DNA from: Gracilimonas sp017641085
GTDB taxonomy: Bacteria; Bacteroidota; Rhodothermia; Balneolales; Balneolaceae
Direction: 5' to 3' (one strand)
NCBI RefSeq assembly: GCF_046115515.1
Contig: NZ_CP175953.1
DNA: 64,000 nt
The notes under the pieces were generated by a model that saw only the letters and a program-made list of their open reading frames with translations, made no database searches and was not told where the DNA came from. Both the position numbers and the translations under genes were made by a program. Positions 9,555 to 18,164 of this stretch are shown here, piece after piece (position 1 is the stretch's first letter; the number at the start of each line of letters is the position of its first letter).

Positions 9555-10907
9555 TTATTGTCCGTTTGAAGTTGAATCAGCTTGTTGTTGCCTTAGCTCA
9601 CGCAGGTAAGCCATGCGTTCCTCGCGCGACATATTCTGCATTTTCTCGCGGGCAGCAGCGCGTTCTTCATCCGTCATATTCATATTTGCCAAAGGGGCTT
9701 GTCGTCCACTCTCGTTTGCATTCCCTCCAATTTGACGTTCCTGGGGGGCTTGAAACTGATCGCCGGTAGCTACATTAATTCGGGCGCCATCATCCAGGCC
9801 GCTTTGTCCGGTTACGATAATTCTGTCGTTAGGCAGCAATCCACTCAGCACTTCAATTCGATCGCCTTGTTCGATACCTAATTCAAGTTCTCGTCGCTCG
9901 GCTACTGAATCTCCACGCGATACAAATACCGAATAAGAACGCTCCAGCTCAATGGTATTAGATTCCGGGTTAATGACTGTTTCAACCTGTTCAACCAGGG
10001 CACTTCGCGGAACAATAAGCGCACGGTCTTTGGTGGTGATGTTGATGACATTCTCAGCCAATACACCGGGGTAAACGGCATTTCCTACAGTGGTTAGCGT
10101 GATGACCACTTCTCCAAGTCCGGTGGTAGCATCCAGTTGCGGACTTTTTCGCGAAACTACGCCTTCAGCGCTTATGCCACGTTCATTGGAGACCCGAAGA
10201 TTTACCTCCTGGCCAACTTTTACTGCGCGCCAATCCTGAACGGGCAAGTATATCCGGGATTCATATCCATTGGTGCTGGCAATCTGAAATAACTCCGTTC
10301 CGGTAGTTGCTAAATCTCCAACCTCTAAAGCGCGGTTTGTAATTACCCCATCAACCGGAGAGCGGACAATGGTATTATTAAAATCTTCCTGGGCTTGTGT
10401 GAGGGATGAACGAGCCGATTCAAACTGGGCTCTGGAGCTCTGGTAAGCAGCCTGGGCAATATCTAATTCCGATTCACTGGTTAAATCCCGTTCCATCAGG
10501 CTTTGCTGTCGTTGGTATTCGGAACTGTCGCGGCGAAGGGCTATTCGGCTTTGTTCTAACTGAGATTCGGCCTGGCTCAACTGGTCCCTAAAAGTAGCAT
10601 CATATATTTTGGCGAGTGCTTCTCCCTGGCGAACGGTATCCCCGAGATCCACATAAATTTCAGTAATACGGTTGCTGACCTGAGGCAAAACCGATATTAC
10701 ATTTTGGGCTTTTACGTTCCCGAAAGAGCGAACCTGATCGGCTATTTGACCAACTTCAACTATATTGGTTTCCACACTGGTAGCTTGTCGTGCCCCGTTT
10801 CCACCAAACCTCGAAAAATTGGATTGTCCGCTTTCATTGGAATTGTCATTGCCACAGCTAATTAAAAGGATGCTAAGAGCAGCAATTTGTAAATAGGATA
10901 TTTTCAC
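9555..10907 (-). CDS. Efflux RND periplasmic adaptor (membrane-fusion protein), lipoprotein
   Basis: The 450-residue product has a lipoprotein signal (LSILLISCG, Cys about residue 18). A split lipoyl/biotinyl-like domain follows (VKAQNVISVLPQVSNRITEI and SPVDGVITNRALEVGDLATTG) around an alpha-helical hairpin at about residues 110-185, then beta-barrel and membrane-proximal domains. The C-terminal 50 residues are charged and low-complexity (DEERAAAREKMQNMSREERM), an extension beyond the normal fold. It heads the three-gene operon adaptor-permease-permease. No outer-membrane TolC-type gene is nearby, so the exit duct must be encoded elsewhere. Confidence 0.9.
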   Translation of the reverse strand: MKISYLQIAALSILLISCGNDNSNESGQSNFSRFGGNGARQATSVETNIVEVGQIADQVRSFGNVKAQNVISVLPQVSNRITEIYVDLGDTVRQGEALAKIYDATFRDQLSQAESQLEQSRIALRRDSSEYQRQQSLMERDLTSESELDIAQAAYQSSRAQFESARSSLTQAQEDFNNTIVRSPVDGVITNRALEVGDLATTGTELFQIASTNGYESRIYLPVQDWRAVKVGQEVNLRVSNERGISAEGVVSRKSPQLDATTGLGEVVITLTTVGNAVYPGVLAENVINITTKDRALIVPRSALVEQVETVINPESNTIELERSYSVFVSRGDSVAERRELELGIEQGDRIEVLSGLLPNDRIIVTGQSGLDDGARINVATGDQFQAPQERQIGGNANESGRQAPLANMNMTDEERAAAREKMQNMSREERMAYLRELRQQQADSTSNGQ

Positions 10908-11099
10908 GTTCTCCGGATTGAAATTTTTGTCTTTTCTTTTAGAATCTTAGAGTCAACAAAACAAGTTCATTATAAAGTTCGGGTTTACAATGTCTTGTTT
11001 TGTAAAAAAAGGAAATTAATAGTTACAGGATGTAACAAGATTGAGAGGAAATGAATTCTTATCTTAGATGATAAATAACAATCAAACTTTCGCTCATTT

Positions 11100-11759
11100 A
11101 TGAAATTTTTTATAGACACTGCTGATCTCGATGAAATTAAGGAGGCCAATGACCTCGGAGTGCTTGACGGGGTGACCACCAACCCAAGCCTTTGCGCAAA
11201 AATTGGTGTTCGGGATTTTGAAGGGCACATCGCTAAAATTTGTGAAATGGTAGCCGGCGATGTCTCAGCTGAAGTTGTTTCAACCGAGTACAATGAAATC
11301 GTGGAAGAAGGGCGGAATATTGCCAAGATTGCCGATAACGTTGTGGTTAAAGTTCCTTTGATTAAAGACGGGATTAAAGCCATCAAAACCTTTTCTGAAG
11401 AAGGCATCAAAACGAACTGTACGTTATGCTTTTCTCCTACCCAGGCACTGATAGCTGCGAAAGCCGGTGCCACGTATATCTCTCCATTTTTGGGCCGCCT
11501 GGATGATATCTCTACCGATGGAATGCAGTTGATTCGTGACATCGTGACCATTTATAATAATTACGGATACGAAACAGAAGTGCTGGCTGCGAGTATTCGC
11601 CACCCCATGCACCTGCTTGAGTGCGCCAAAGAAGGTGCCGATGTTGCCACCATGCCTCTTAGCGTAATTAAGAGTCTGCTTAAGCATCCTTTGACTGACA
11701 TTGGCCTGGATCGTTTCCTGGCTGATTGGGATAAGCTTCAAAAAAGCTTGGAAGAATAA
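11100..11759 (+). CDS. fsa: Fructose-6-phosphate aldolase/small transaldolase (TalC/Fsa type)
   Basis: The 219-residue single-domain TIM-barrel enzyme matches the short Fsa/TalC subfamily rather than the roughly 320-residue classical transaldolases. The N-terminal MKFFIDTADLDEIKEA, the DGVTTNPSL strand and the Schiff-base Lys84 in NVVVKVPL are all present; TNCTLCFSPTQA and ASIRHPMHL complete the active site. It either transfers dihydroxyacetone units in the non-oxidative pentose phosphate pathway or cleaves fructose-6-phosphate; sequence alone does not separate the two. It is monocistronic, divergent from the efflux operon and followed by a strong terminator. Confidence 0.92.
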   Translation: MKFFIDTADLDEIKEANDLGVLDGVTTNPSLCAKIGVRDFEGHIAKICEMVAGDVSAEVVSTEYNEIVEEGRNIAKIADNVVVKVPLIKDGIKAIKTFSEEGIKTNCTLCFSPTQALIAAKAGATYISPFLGRLDDISTDGMQLIRDIVTIYNNYGYETEVLAASIRHPMHLLECAKEGADVATMPLSVIKSLLKHPLTDIGLDRFLADWDKLQKSLEE

Positions 11760-11807
11760 TTCAGTATAGATTCGATAGCTGAAGAAGCTTAGTTAGATTT
11801 TATAGAG

Positions 11808-11838
11808 AAAAAGCGGAGGGGGTTTCCTCCGCTTTTTT
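11808..11838 (+). terminator. Rho-independent terminator of the transaldolase gene
   Basis: AAAGCGGAGG and CCTCCGCTTT pair around a short GGGTTT loop and are followed by a run of T, 50 bp after the stop. The GC-rich 10-bp stem with a T-tract is a classical intrinsic terminator. Confidence 0.9.
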
Positions 11839-12013
11839 TATGCCCTTCAATTCCGATGCTGTAAAATACTGTTGGAAAACAAAGATAGTCCAAGCGGACG
11901 CTTGAACTATTTTAAGAGTGCATATCAGGCTTTAGAGATTCTTAACCGGTAATCGCATGGTTTAACCACTTGGTTGAATAATATAGTTAAACCTTTTGAT
12001 CATATGATTTAAT

Positions 12014-13564
12014 TTACAGTTCCGGTGCTTTTCTAACCTTAGTGGCCTGTTCAAATCCATAGGCAATTTCCAGAAGTAATGGTTCACTCCAGGCTCGGCC
12101 GAAGAAAGAAATTCCAACCGGAAGGCCGTCAATATATCCCATGGGTACGGTAATGTTTGGATACCCGGCGCGAGCAGCCGGTGAACTGGATGAAACTGCA
12201 AAATTATCCCCATTGGTAAGGTCGGTTTTCCAGGCAGGTCCGCCGGTAGGTCCGATGATTGCATCCAGGTTATTCTCATCCATCACTTTGTCGATGCCTT
12301 CTTCTCGGGTGAATTTCATCATCCGGGACAAAGCACTGGTGTACTCCTCGGAATTGAGATCTCCTTTTTCACTGGCAGTAATCAGCAAGTCATGATCGAA
12401 GTAATGCATTTCAGCGGAATCGGCAAGGGTGGAATCGACCAGCTCAGCCATCGTTCTAACCGGAGCGTCATCACCCAGCGAAGCAAAGTATTTATTCAGT
12501 CCGTCTTTAAATTCATAAAGCAATACCTGGAATGAATCACCGCCAACATTTTCTGCAGAAATACGATCAATCTCGATTACAGTGGCTCCACGGCTTTCCA
12601 ATAACCGGACGGTTTCATGCATCAGGGTATCCACGCGATGATGCCCGCCCAGCGAGCCGGTCCACAAGCCAATGCGTTTACCTTCCAAGCCATCAATATT
12701 CAAAAATTGGGTATAATCGGTGTGATAGTTTCCTTCACTGGAGGTGGTTTTAGAGTCTGCTTCATCCACGCCAACCATAGTTCCGAGAGCGATGGCAGCA
12801 TCCTCAACGGTTCGGGCCATAGGGCCGGGTGTATCCTGGGTGTGAGAAATGGGGATGATTCCTGAACGGCTCAATAATCCAACCGTTGGTTTGATACCCA
12901 CCAACCCGTTTGCGGAAGAAGGACAAGTGATAGAGCCGTTCGTCTCTGTACCGATAGCAAAGACGGCCAGGTTAGCCGAAGCTGCGGCTCCTGAACCGGC
13001 GCTTGACCCACAAGGATTTCGCGTTAAATCATAAGGATTATGAGTTTGACCGCCCAAAGCACTCCATCCACTGGATGAAAAGCTGCTGTGAAAATTTGCC
13101 CATTCACTCAGGTTGGCTTTGCCAATAATGATGGCTCCGGCATCCCGTAGTTTTTGAGTGATGAAGGCATCCTGATCCGGAACAGATCCTTCCATGATAT
13201 TTGCCCCGGCTGTGGTTGGCATATTGTAGGTGTCAATGTTGTCTTTCAATACAACGGGAATTCCGTGCAAAGGGCCTCTTTTGGTGCCCGCTTGCAGTTC
13301 TTGATCCAGCTGCCGGGCTACATCCATAGCTTTTGGGTTGATGTATATCATCGAATTGAGCTGAGGCCCGAATTGATCGATTGCTTCAATGCGCTTCAGG
13401 TAGGCGTTGGTTACATCCTGAATAGTGAAGTCACCGTTGTCATAACCGGCTTGTAATTCAGAAATGGTTATTTCTTCCAGGTCAAGCTGATGATAGCCGG
13501 ACTGTGGCTCGCAGGCCACTATTAATAATGAGATCGTTACAAGAGAAAGCAGAAGTTGTTTCAT
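12014..13564 (-). CDS. Amidase-signature-family lipoprotein hydrolase
   Basis: The 516-residue enzyme has a Ser-cisSer-Lys catalytic triad: Lys107 in IPVVLKDNID, cis-Ser about 187 in NPCGSSAGSG, and nucleophile Ser211 in GTETNGSITCP. The N-terminus is a lipoprotein leader (ISLLIVACEP, Cys18), placing it in the periplasm or on the cell surface. It is unlike the cytoplasmic GatA subunit in having the leader and no GatB/C partners. Long secreted members of this family hydrolyse aryl- or peptide-amides; substrate is not predictable here. It stands alone, with a small membrane protein gene upstream. Confidence 0.92.
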   Translation of the reverse strand: MKQLLLSLVTISLLIVACEPQSGYHQLDLEEITISELQAGYDNGDFTIQDVTNAYLKRIEAIDQFGPQLNSMIYINPKAMDVARQLDQELQAGTKRGPLHGIPVVLKDNIDTYNMPTTAGANIMEGSVPDQDAFITQKLRDAGAIIIGKANLSEWANFHSSFSSSGWSALGGQTHNPYDLTRNPCGSSAGSGAAASANLAVFAIGTETNGSITCPSSANGLVGIKPTVGLLSRSGIIPISHTQDTPGPMARTVEDAAIALGTMVGVDEADSKTTSSEGNYHTDYTQFLNIDGLEGKRIGLWTGSLGGHHRVDTLMHETVRLLESRGATVIEIDRISAENVGGDSFQVLLYEFKDGLNKYFASLGDDAPVRTMAELVDSTLADSAEMHYFDHDLLITASEKGDLNSEEYTSALSRMMKFTREEGIDKVMDENNLDAIIGPTGGPAWKTDLTNGDNFAVSSSSPAARAGYPNITVPMGYIDGLPVGISFFGRAWSEPLLLEIAYGFEQATKVRKAPEL

Positions 13565-13636
13565 AGGTACAGTAAGTTAATCCAATTTTGTGGATGGAAT
13601 ATACAAGGGAAGGGGAGTATTTCCAGTATAGGATTC

Positions 13637-13957
13637 CTACTGAAAGGACAGCAATAACAAAATCGCGAAGATGATGTTGGGAATGGTACCGTATTTGGCG
13701 TCTTCCCATGCGCCGATAATTAGGACCTGGGAAATGAGAATAGCGGTGAATCCAAATCCGATATAGTATGAGTTTCCGGCTAAATACAGGTTCACAGCCG
13801 AAATGACGAGAATAAAGCTAATCATCCAAAATATACCTGCCTGCCTGGAAATAGGGCGCTTAAAGTCTTTGATATCGGCAAGCTGAAATGCTTTTAAAAA
13901 ACCAAGAAGATGGATAAGGCCGTGGATGGTCATGAAAATAGCGAAGGCAGTTTTCAT
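13637..13957 (-). CDS. Small integral membrane protein of unknown function
   Basis: This is a 106-residue protein with three or four hydrophobic segments: MKTAFAIFMTIHGLIHLLGF, GIFWMISFILVISAVNLYL, FGFTAILISQVLIIGAW and IPNIIFAILLLLSF. The start is set by an AAAAGGAGT ribosome site 5 bases upstream; an ATG at 13987 in the same frame lacks one. The N-terminal HGLIHLLGF motif is shared with uncharacterised four-helix proteins of Bacteroidota. No catalytic residues are evident and no function is assigned. Confidence 0.7.
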   Translation of the reverse strand: MKTAFAIFMTIHGLIHLLGFLKAFQLADIKDFKRPISRQAGIFWMISFILVISAVNLYLAGNSYYIGFGFTAILISQVLIIGAWEDAKYGTIPNIIFAILLLLSFQ

Positions 13958-14128
13958 CTTGACTCCTTTTCTGGTTTGAAAGTGCATTACGTTACCGACC
14001 TTACATTAAGATTTGATGAAAAAAGCAGAAGAGTCCAGCCTATAGAATAAAAGGTGCCAGACCTCGCAACGCTTTCAGGACTTCGGGCGCTGAAATAGTT
14101 GCTACGGATGAATTGGGTTTTCTGTGTG

Positions 14129-15607
14129 CTAAGCCTTTCCGATCAAATCCTGAGCAATGATGGATGAAGAAAGCACGCCCGGTAAGCCGGCTCCGGGATG
14201 GGTTCCCGCTCCAACAAAGTAGAGATTATCCACGTCTTCCGATTTATTATGCGGACGAAACCAGGCCGACTGTGTCAGAATGGGCTCTACGGAAAAAGCA
14301 GATCCTTTATAGCTGTTCAGCACATCCTGGAAGTGCAACGGATCGATATAATGTTCGGCGATAATGTTCTCCTGAAGGTCCGGTAAGTAGTTTTCTTCGA
14401 GGAAGTCCATAATGGCATCCCGGTATTTGGGAGCCATTTCGTTCCAGTCGGTGCCGCTGTCTAGATGGGGAACCGGCGAAAGTACATAAAATCCTTCACA
14501 ACCTTCCGGAGCCATCGAAGGATCAGTAATGGTTGGCATATGCAGGTAAAGGGAGAAATCCTCGGCCAAATGTTTTTTATGGAAGATGTCCTTAAGTAAA
14601 CCCTTATAGCGTTCTCCCAAAATAATGTTGTGGTGAGCCAGGCCGGAATCCAGGTATCGTTTTTTTGTTCCAAAGTATATCACAAAAAGAGACATGCTGT
14701 ATTTTGTTCGCTCAATCTTGCGGTCGGTATATTTCTTACGGTGCTTGGGATTAATCAGGTTCTTATAGGTAAAGGCCACATCAGCATTAGAAACGATTTC
14801 ATCAGCCTGTAACTCTTCTCCGTTCTTAAGTCTTACCCCTTTGGCCTTTCCATTAGCGATCAGGATCTCATCCACTTCAGCTTCGGTATGGATGGTGCCG
14901 CCTTGCTCAAGAATCAGTTTTTCGAGGGCATTGACGATAGCGCCGGTTCCGCCCATAGCATAATGAACGCCCCACTCACGCTCCAGGTAGTGGATCATGG
15001 CATAGATAGAAGTTGTATCAAAAGGGTTGCCACCTACCAGCAGCGGGTGAAATGAAAAGCACCGGCGCAGAAATTCATCATCGATAAATTGCTGAACGTA
15101 CTTGTAAACCGTTTTATAAGACTGAAGCTTGATCAGGTCGGGGGCCACCTTCAGCATATCGGTAAACTTCAGGAAAGGCTTGTCGGCGAGCTCCACGAAG
15201 CCTTTGTCGAAAATAGCCTTCGTAGTTTTAATGAATTTCTCATAGCCTTCTACATCATCAGGATTTCGTTTTCTGATTTCTTCCAGCGTAAACTCATGGT
15301 CATTGTTGTAGTCAAAGTGCTTTCCCTCCGCATCAAAAATTCGGTAAAACGGATCGCAGGGTACGAACTCCACATAATCTTCCCGCTTTTTGCCGGCGGC
15401 TTCAAAAATATCATCAAACATAAATGGAGCCGTGATTACGGTGGGGCCGCCATCAAATTTAAAGCCGTTCTTTTCGTACACGTACGCACGGCCACCCAAT
15501 TTATCTCTTTTTTCGAGGATGGTAACATCATGGCCGGCAGACAGTAATCTGGAAGCTGCGCCTAAGCCGCCGAATCCGCTTCCTATTACAATGATCTTCT
15601 TTTTCAT
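14129..15607 (-). CDS. crtI: Phytoene desaturase family FAD-dependent oxidoreductase
   Basis: The 492-residue CrtI-type carotenoid desaturase has an N-terminal FAD dinucleotide fold (IIVIGSGFGGLGAASRLLSAG, then ILEKRDKLGGRA), substrate-side FKFDGGPTVITAP, and the C-terminal CrtI signature NLYFVGAGTHPGAGLPGVL near residues 460-480. CrtI enzymes desaturate phytoene toward lycopene or related carotenoids at the membrane. No other carotenoid gene (crtB, crtY) lies beside it, so which desaturation step it performs is open; a TTG two codons upstream could also serve as start. Family call firm, exact substrate uncertain. Confidence 0.9.
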   Translation of the reverse strand: MKKKIIVIGSGFGGLGAASRLLSAGHDVTILEKRDKLGGRAYVYEKNGFKFDGGPTVITAPFMFDDIFEAAGKKREDYVEFVPCDPFYRIFDAEGKHFDYNNDHEFTLEEIRKRNPDDVEGYEKFIKTTKAIFDKGFVELADKPFLKFTDMLKVAPDLIKLQSYKTVYKYVQQFIDDEFLRRCFSFHPLLVGGNPFDTTSIYAMIHYLEREWGVHYAMGGTGAIVNALEKLILEQGGTIHTEAEVDEILIANGKAKGVRLKNGEELQADEIVSNADVAFTYKNLINPKHRKKYTDRKIERTKYSMSLFVIYFGTKKRYLDSGLAHHNIILGERYKGLLKDIFHKKHLAEDFSLYLHMPTITDPSMAPEGCEGFYVLSPVPHLDSGTDWNEMAPKYRDAIMDFLEENYLPDLQENIIAEHYIDPLHFQDVLNSYKGSAFSVEPILTQSAWFRPHNKSEDVDNLYFVGAGTHPGAGLPGVLSSSIIAQDLIGKA

Positions 15608-15670
15608 TGACAAAATTATTTTAGGTTCTGTGCGGAAAACGGAAAACCAGGAATAATCAATCCCGGAAAT

Positions 15671-16339
15671 TCAATTATTTTCAATCTGCTTTACAAAACC
15701 GGCGTAGCCCATCCGGTTGAGGCGTTCCATCTCTTTTTTGGCTTCTTCGGGATCGGTGTAGGTTCCAAAATACACGCGGTAATAAGTTTCCCGGTTTACT
15801 TTGATGTCTTCAATGCGACTGCCTTTAATTTCAGAAGATGTTTTCTCGGCTTGGGACCTTTCCTTATAAGAACCCAGCTGTACGGTATATGTGGGAACTT
15901 TTAAATCCGTAATTCGCGAATTCTCAAGATCTCCTTTTATAAGGTAGAGACGTACTCTGGCAGTTCCGGGTCCAATCATATCAATTTGCTCTGCAGCGCC
16001 TTTCGATAAATCAATAATCCTGTTTTTTGCATAAGGCCCCCGGTCGTTTATACGAACCTGTACCGTTTTACCATTGTCCAGATTTTCGACCAATAAAATG
16101 GTTCCAAAAGGAAGGGTGCGATGAGCAGCTGTTACTCCATCCATATCATAAACCTCGCCGTTGGCGGTAAGCTTGCCATGAAAATTAGGGCCATACCAGC
16201 TGGAAACACCGGTTTCAATCGGGCGGGCGTTATCTGAGGAAATAGGGGCCGTGAAATCAGCTCCTCTTTTGGTAACACCGCAAGCCGAAATCAGAACTCC
16301 CGTGAGTACAAATAGAGCAAGGACTTTTAACGAGTGCAT
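15671..16339 (-). CDS. rlpA: RlpA-like septal ring lytic transglycosylase with SPOR domain
   Basis: The 222-residue lipoprotein has Cys20 in LTGVLISACG. The double-psi beta-barrel spans about residues 44-135 and contains GVSSWYGPNFHGKLTANGE, TAAHRTLPFGT and VRINDRGPYAKNRIIDLS, including the Asp/His expected for lytic activity. The C-terminal 75 residues form a SPOR peptidoglycan-binding domain (TYTVQLGSYKERSQAEK). RlpA cleaves denuded glycan strands at the septum. The domain order and length are normal. The gene lies between crtI and a histidine kinase on the same strand with short gaps. Confidence 0.93.
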   Translation of the reverse strand: MHSLKVLALFVLTGVLISACGVTKRGADFTAPISSDNARPIETGVSSWYGPNFHGKLTANGEVYDMDGVTAAHRTLPFGTILLVENLDNGKTVQVRINDRGPYAKNRIIDLSKGAAEQIDMIGPGTARVRLYLIKGDLENSRITDLKVPTYTVQLGSYKERSQAEKTSSEIKGSRIEDIKVNRETYYRVYFGTYTDPEEAKKEMERLNRMGYAGFVKQIENN

Positions 16340-16394
16340 GTAGATGATTTAAATTGGACTCCCAAAATATATCCCGCTTTGGGGTGAAATGCTA

Positions 16395-17393
16395 TCAGGC
16401 TGATTTAAGATAAACCGAAAATACAGAGCCGTTTCCCGCTTCGCTTTCCAATTCGATGCGTCCCCCCATTCGGTGAACCAGTTTTTGAACAATATAGAGA
16501 CCAAGCCCCGTAGTTTTTTCTCCACCGGTGGGCGTGGCAGATAACTTTGAGAATTTGTTATACATGCTCTTTTTATCCTCTTCCGTAAATCCCGGTCCTT
16601 CATCGGCAATACTTATTTTTACCTTTTCCTCAGCAGACAGGTGTTCCACTTTAATAGTGACTGAAGAGTCGGGGCGGGAAAATTTATAGGCATTATTAAC
16701 CAGGTTTTCTAACACGCGGGTCAGAGCTTCCTGATCGGCTACGACCAGAGGGAGGTTGTCCTCAATTTGTAGGATGGTTTTTATGGATTTTTTATCTCCC
16801 AAAATCTTAAGTGCATTGAAGACATCGGTCACCGTTTTTTCAGGAGAAATCGGTTCGGGCTTTATCTTCACTTCCCCAAGTTCAATTTTATTGGCATCCA
16901 TCATGTTGCTAACCAGGTTATTGATGCGCATGGTTAAATCATGAATGTTTCCGGCATATTCTTCTATTTCTTTGGGGGGAAGCTGATCGGCATCCATAGC
17001 CAAGAGCTCCGAGATGGCTGTAATGGAATTCAGGGGGCTGCGTAAATCGTGTGATACTACACCGATAAAACGATGGATGTCGTCGTTGAGATAAGAAAGG
17101 TTGCGTGCCCCCTCGCTAAGGGATTTGTTAATTTCCTGTTGTCTTTTACGCTGCTTTCTGTAAGAAAAAAGCATAGAGCTAAGGATAAGAAGACCAATCA
17201 GGGAAGCGGCAAATAAGATGAAAAGAGTGTCACGGTTAAGCCATTCTAAGCTTCCCGCTATAAGGAAAACCCCGAGTGTAATAGATTCAAGCAGATAGTC
17301 TAATCCCATCCCACCTAATGAAATAGCACACAAACTATCCCAAAATCCAAGTGAGACGATTAACATACCTGCTTGGTATGTGCCGCCAGTCAT
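16395..17393 (-). CDS. Membrane sensor histidine kinase (orphan)
   Basis: This is a 332-residue kinase. Two or three hydrophobic segments lie in residues 7-76 with almost no extracytoplasmic sensor domain, followed by a short coiled coil. The HisKA dimerisation domain has phosphoacceptor His115 (FIGVVSHDLRSPLNS), and the HATPase_c domain has the N-box (ENLVNNAYKF), G1 (DEGPGF) and G2 (GLGLYIV). A clean AGAAGG ribosome site precedes the ATG. No response regulator gene adjoins it, so its partner is encoded elsewhere. The small membrane region suggests it senses a membrane or intracellular cue. Confidence 0.9.
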   Translation of the reverse strand: MTGGTYQAGMLIVSLGFWDSLCAISLGGMGLDYLLESITLGVFLIAGSLEWLNRDTLFILFAASLIGLLILSSMLFSYRKQRKRQQEINKSLSEGARNLSYLNDDIHRFIGVVSHDLRSPLNSITAISELLAMDADQLPPKEIEEYAGNIHDLTMRINNLVSNMMDANKIELGEVKIKPEPISPEKTVTDVFNALKILGDKKSIKTILQIEDNLPLVVADQEALTRVLENLVNNAYKFSRPDSSVTIKVEHLSAEEKVKISIADEGPGFTEEDKKSMYNKFSKLSATPTGGEKTTGLGLYIVQKLVHRMGGRIELESEAGNGSVFSVYLKSA

Positions 17394-17526
17394 ATGTTAC
17401 CCTTCTAAAGCTGTATATCCTAAAGTATGTAAGAATATAGTCGAATGGTTTGATAAAGTCATTTTTCAATGGGCTTTCTTTTAACTCATTCTAAATCAAA
17501 CTCTATTGCTTAAGAAAGGCCAAAAA

Positions 17527-17546
17527 AACTACCTGATCGGGTAGTT
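17527..17546. promoter_or_regulatory. Palindromic operator-like site upstream of the T9SS cargo gene
   Basis: AACTACC-TGATCG-GGTAGTT is a perfect 7-bp inverted repeat in the 244-bp gap between the kinase gene and the secreted-protein pair. The same 14-base core recurs at about 38218 inside the island. It looks like a dimeric-regulator site rather than a terminator, as it lacks a T-tract directly after the stem. Confidence 0.4.
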
Positions 17547-17637
17547 CATTATCAGGTAAAAAAGAGTACAATAATCGCGAATACGTTGTTAGATGCCCTA
17601 AAAGGGGAAACAGCAACTCAAATTAAATATCAGAACT

Positions 17638-18147
17638 ATGCGGTTATACAAAACTCTGCTTGTAGTAATCGGGCTGTTGATCAGCACGGCTACACAAGCT
17701 CAAAGTGTGATTTCATTTATGGGTGGTACGCTTGAAAGTTCTTCTATGACGTTAACCTTTACGGCAGGGGAGGCGTTAGCGGGTAATTTCAGCAGTGCAT
17801 CTGTAAGTATAAGCGGAGGGTTCAGCAATGGCAGCGACTTGGTTTTCACCTCCAACGAGATGCCGGTTACCGACCTGCCGGATTCATTTCGGTTAATGCA
17901 GAACTATCCCAATCCATTCAACCCATCCACAAACATTTCATTCGACTTGCCGAAATCGGCAGATATCAGGGTTGAAGTTTTTAATTCTATCGGGGCAAAA
18001 GTGGCGGTGCTTGCTGAAGGCAGAAAACCGGCGGGCAGTTACACCCTGCGCTTCAATGCCTCAAGTTTTGCCAGTGGCATGTATTTCTATCGCTTTATGG
18101 CAGATGGAAACGTGATTGCTACCCAAAAAATGCTTTTGATCAAATAA
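17638..18147 (+). CDS. Secreted protein with type IX secretion sorting domain (type A)
   Basis: The 169-residue product has a signal peptide (LLVVIGLLISTATQAQS). A short beta-rich segment of about 65 residues (FMGGTLESSSMTLTFTAGEA, GGFSNGSDLVF) precedes a complete C-terminal sorting domain at about residues 82-169: LPDSFRLMQNYPNPFNPST...SGMYFYRFMADGNVIATQKMLLI. In T9SS-bearing phyla this domain directs export across the outer membrane and is then removed. The passenger is very small and has no recognisable enzyme. It lies 17 bp upstream of the S74 protein gene, so the two probably form one secreted-protein operon. Confidence 0.88.
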   Translation: MRLYKTLLVVIGLLISTATQAQSVISFMGGTLESSSMTLTFTAGEALAGNFSSASVSISGGFSNGSDLVFTSNEMPVTDLPDSFRLMQNYPNPFNPSTNISFDLPKSADIRVEVFNSIGAKVAVLAEGRKPAGSYTLRFNASSFASGMYFYRFMADGNVIATQKMLLIK

Positions 18148-18164
18148 TCTAAAAGGACTACAAA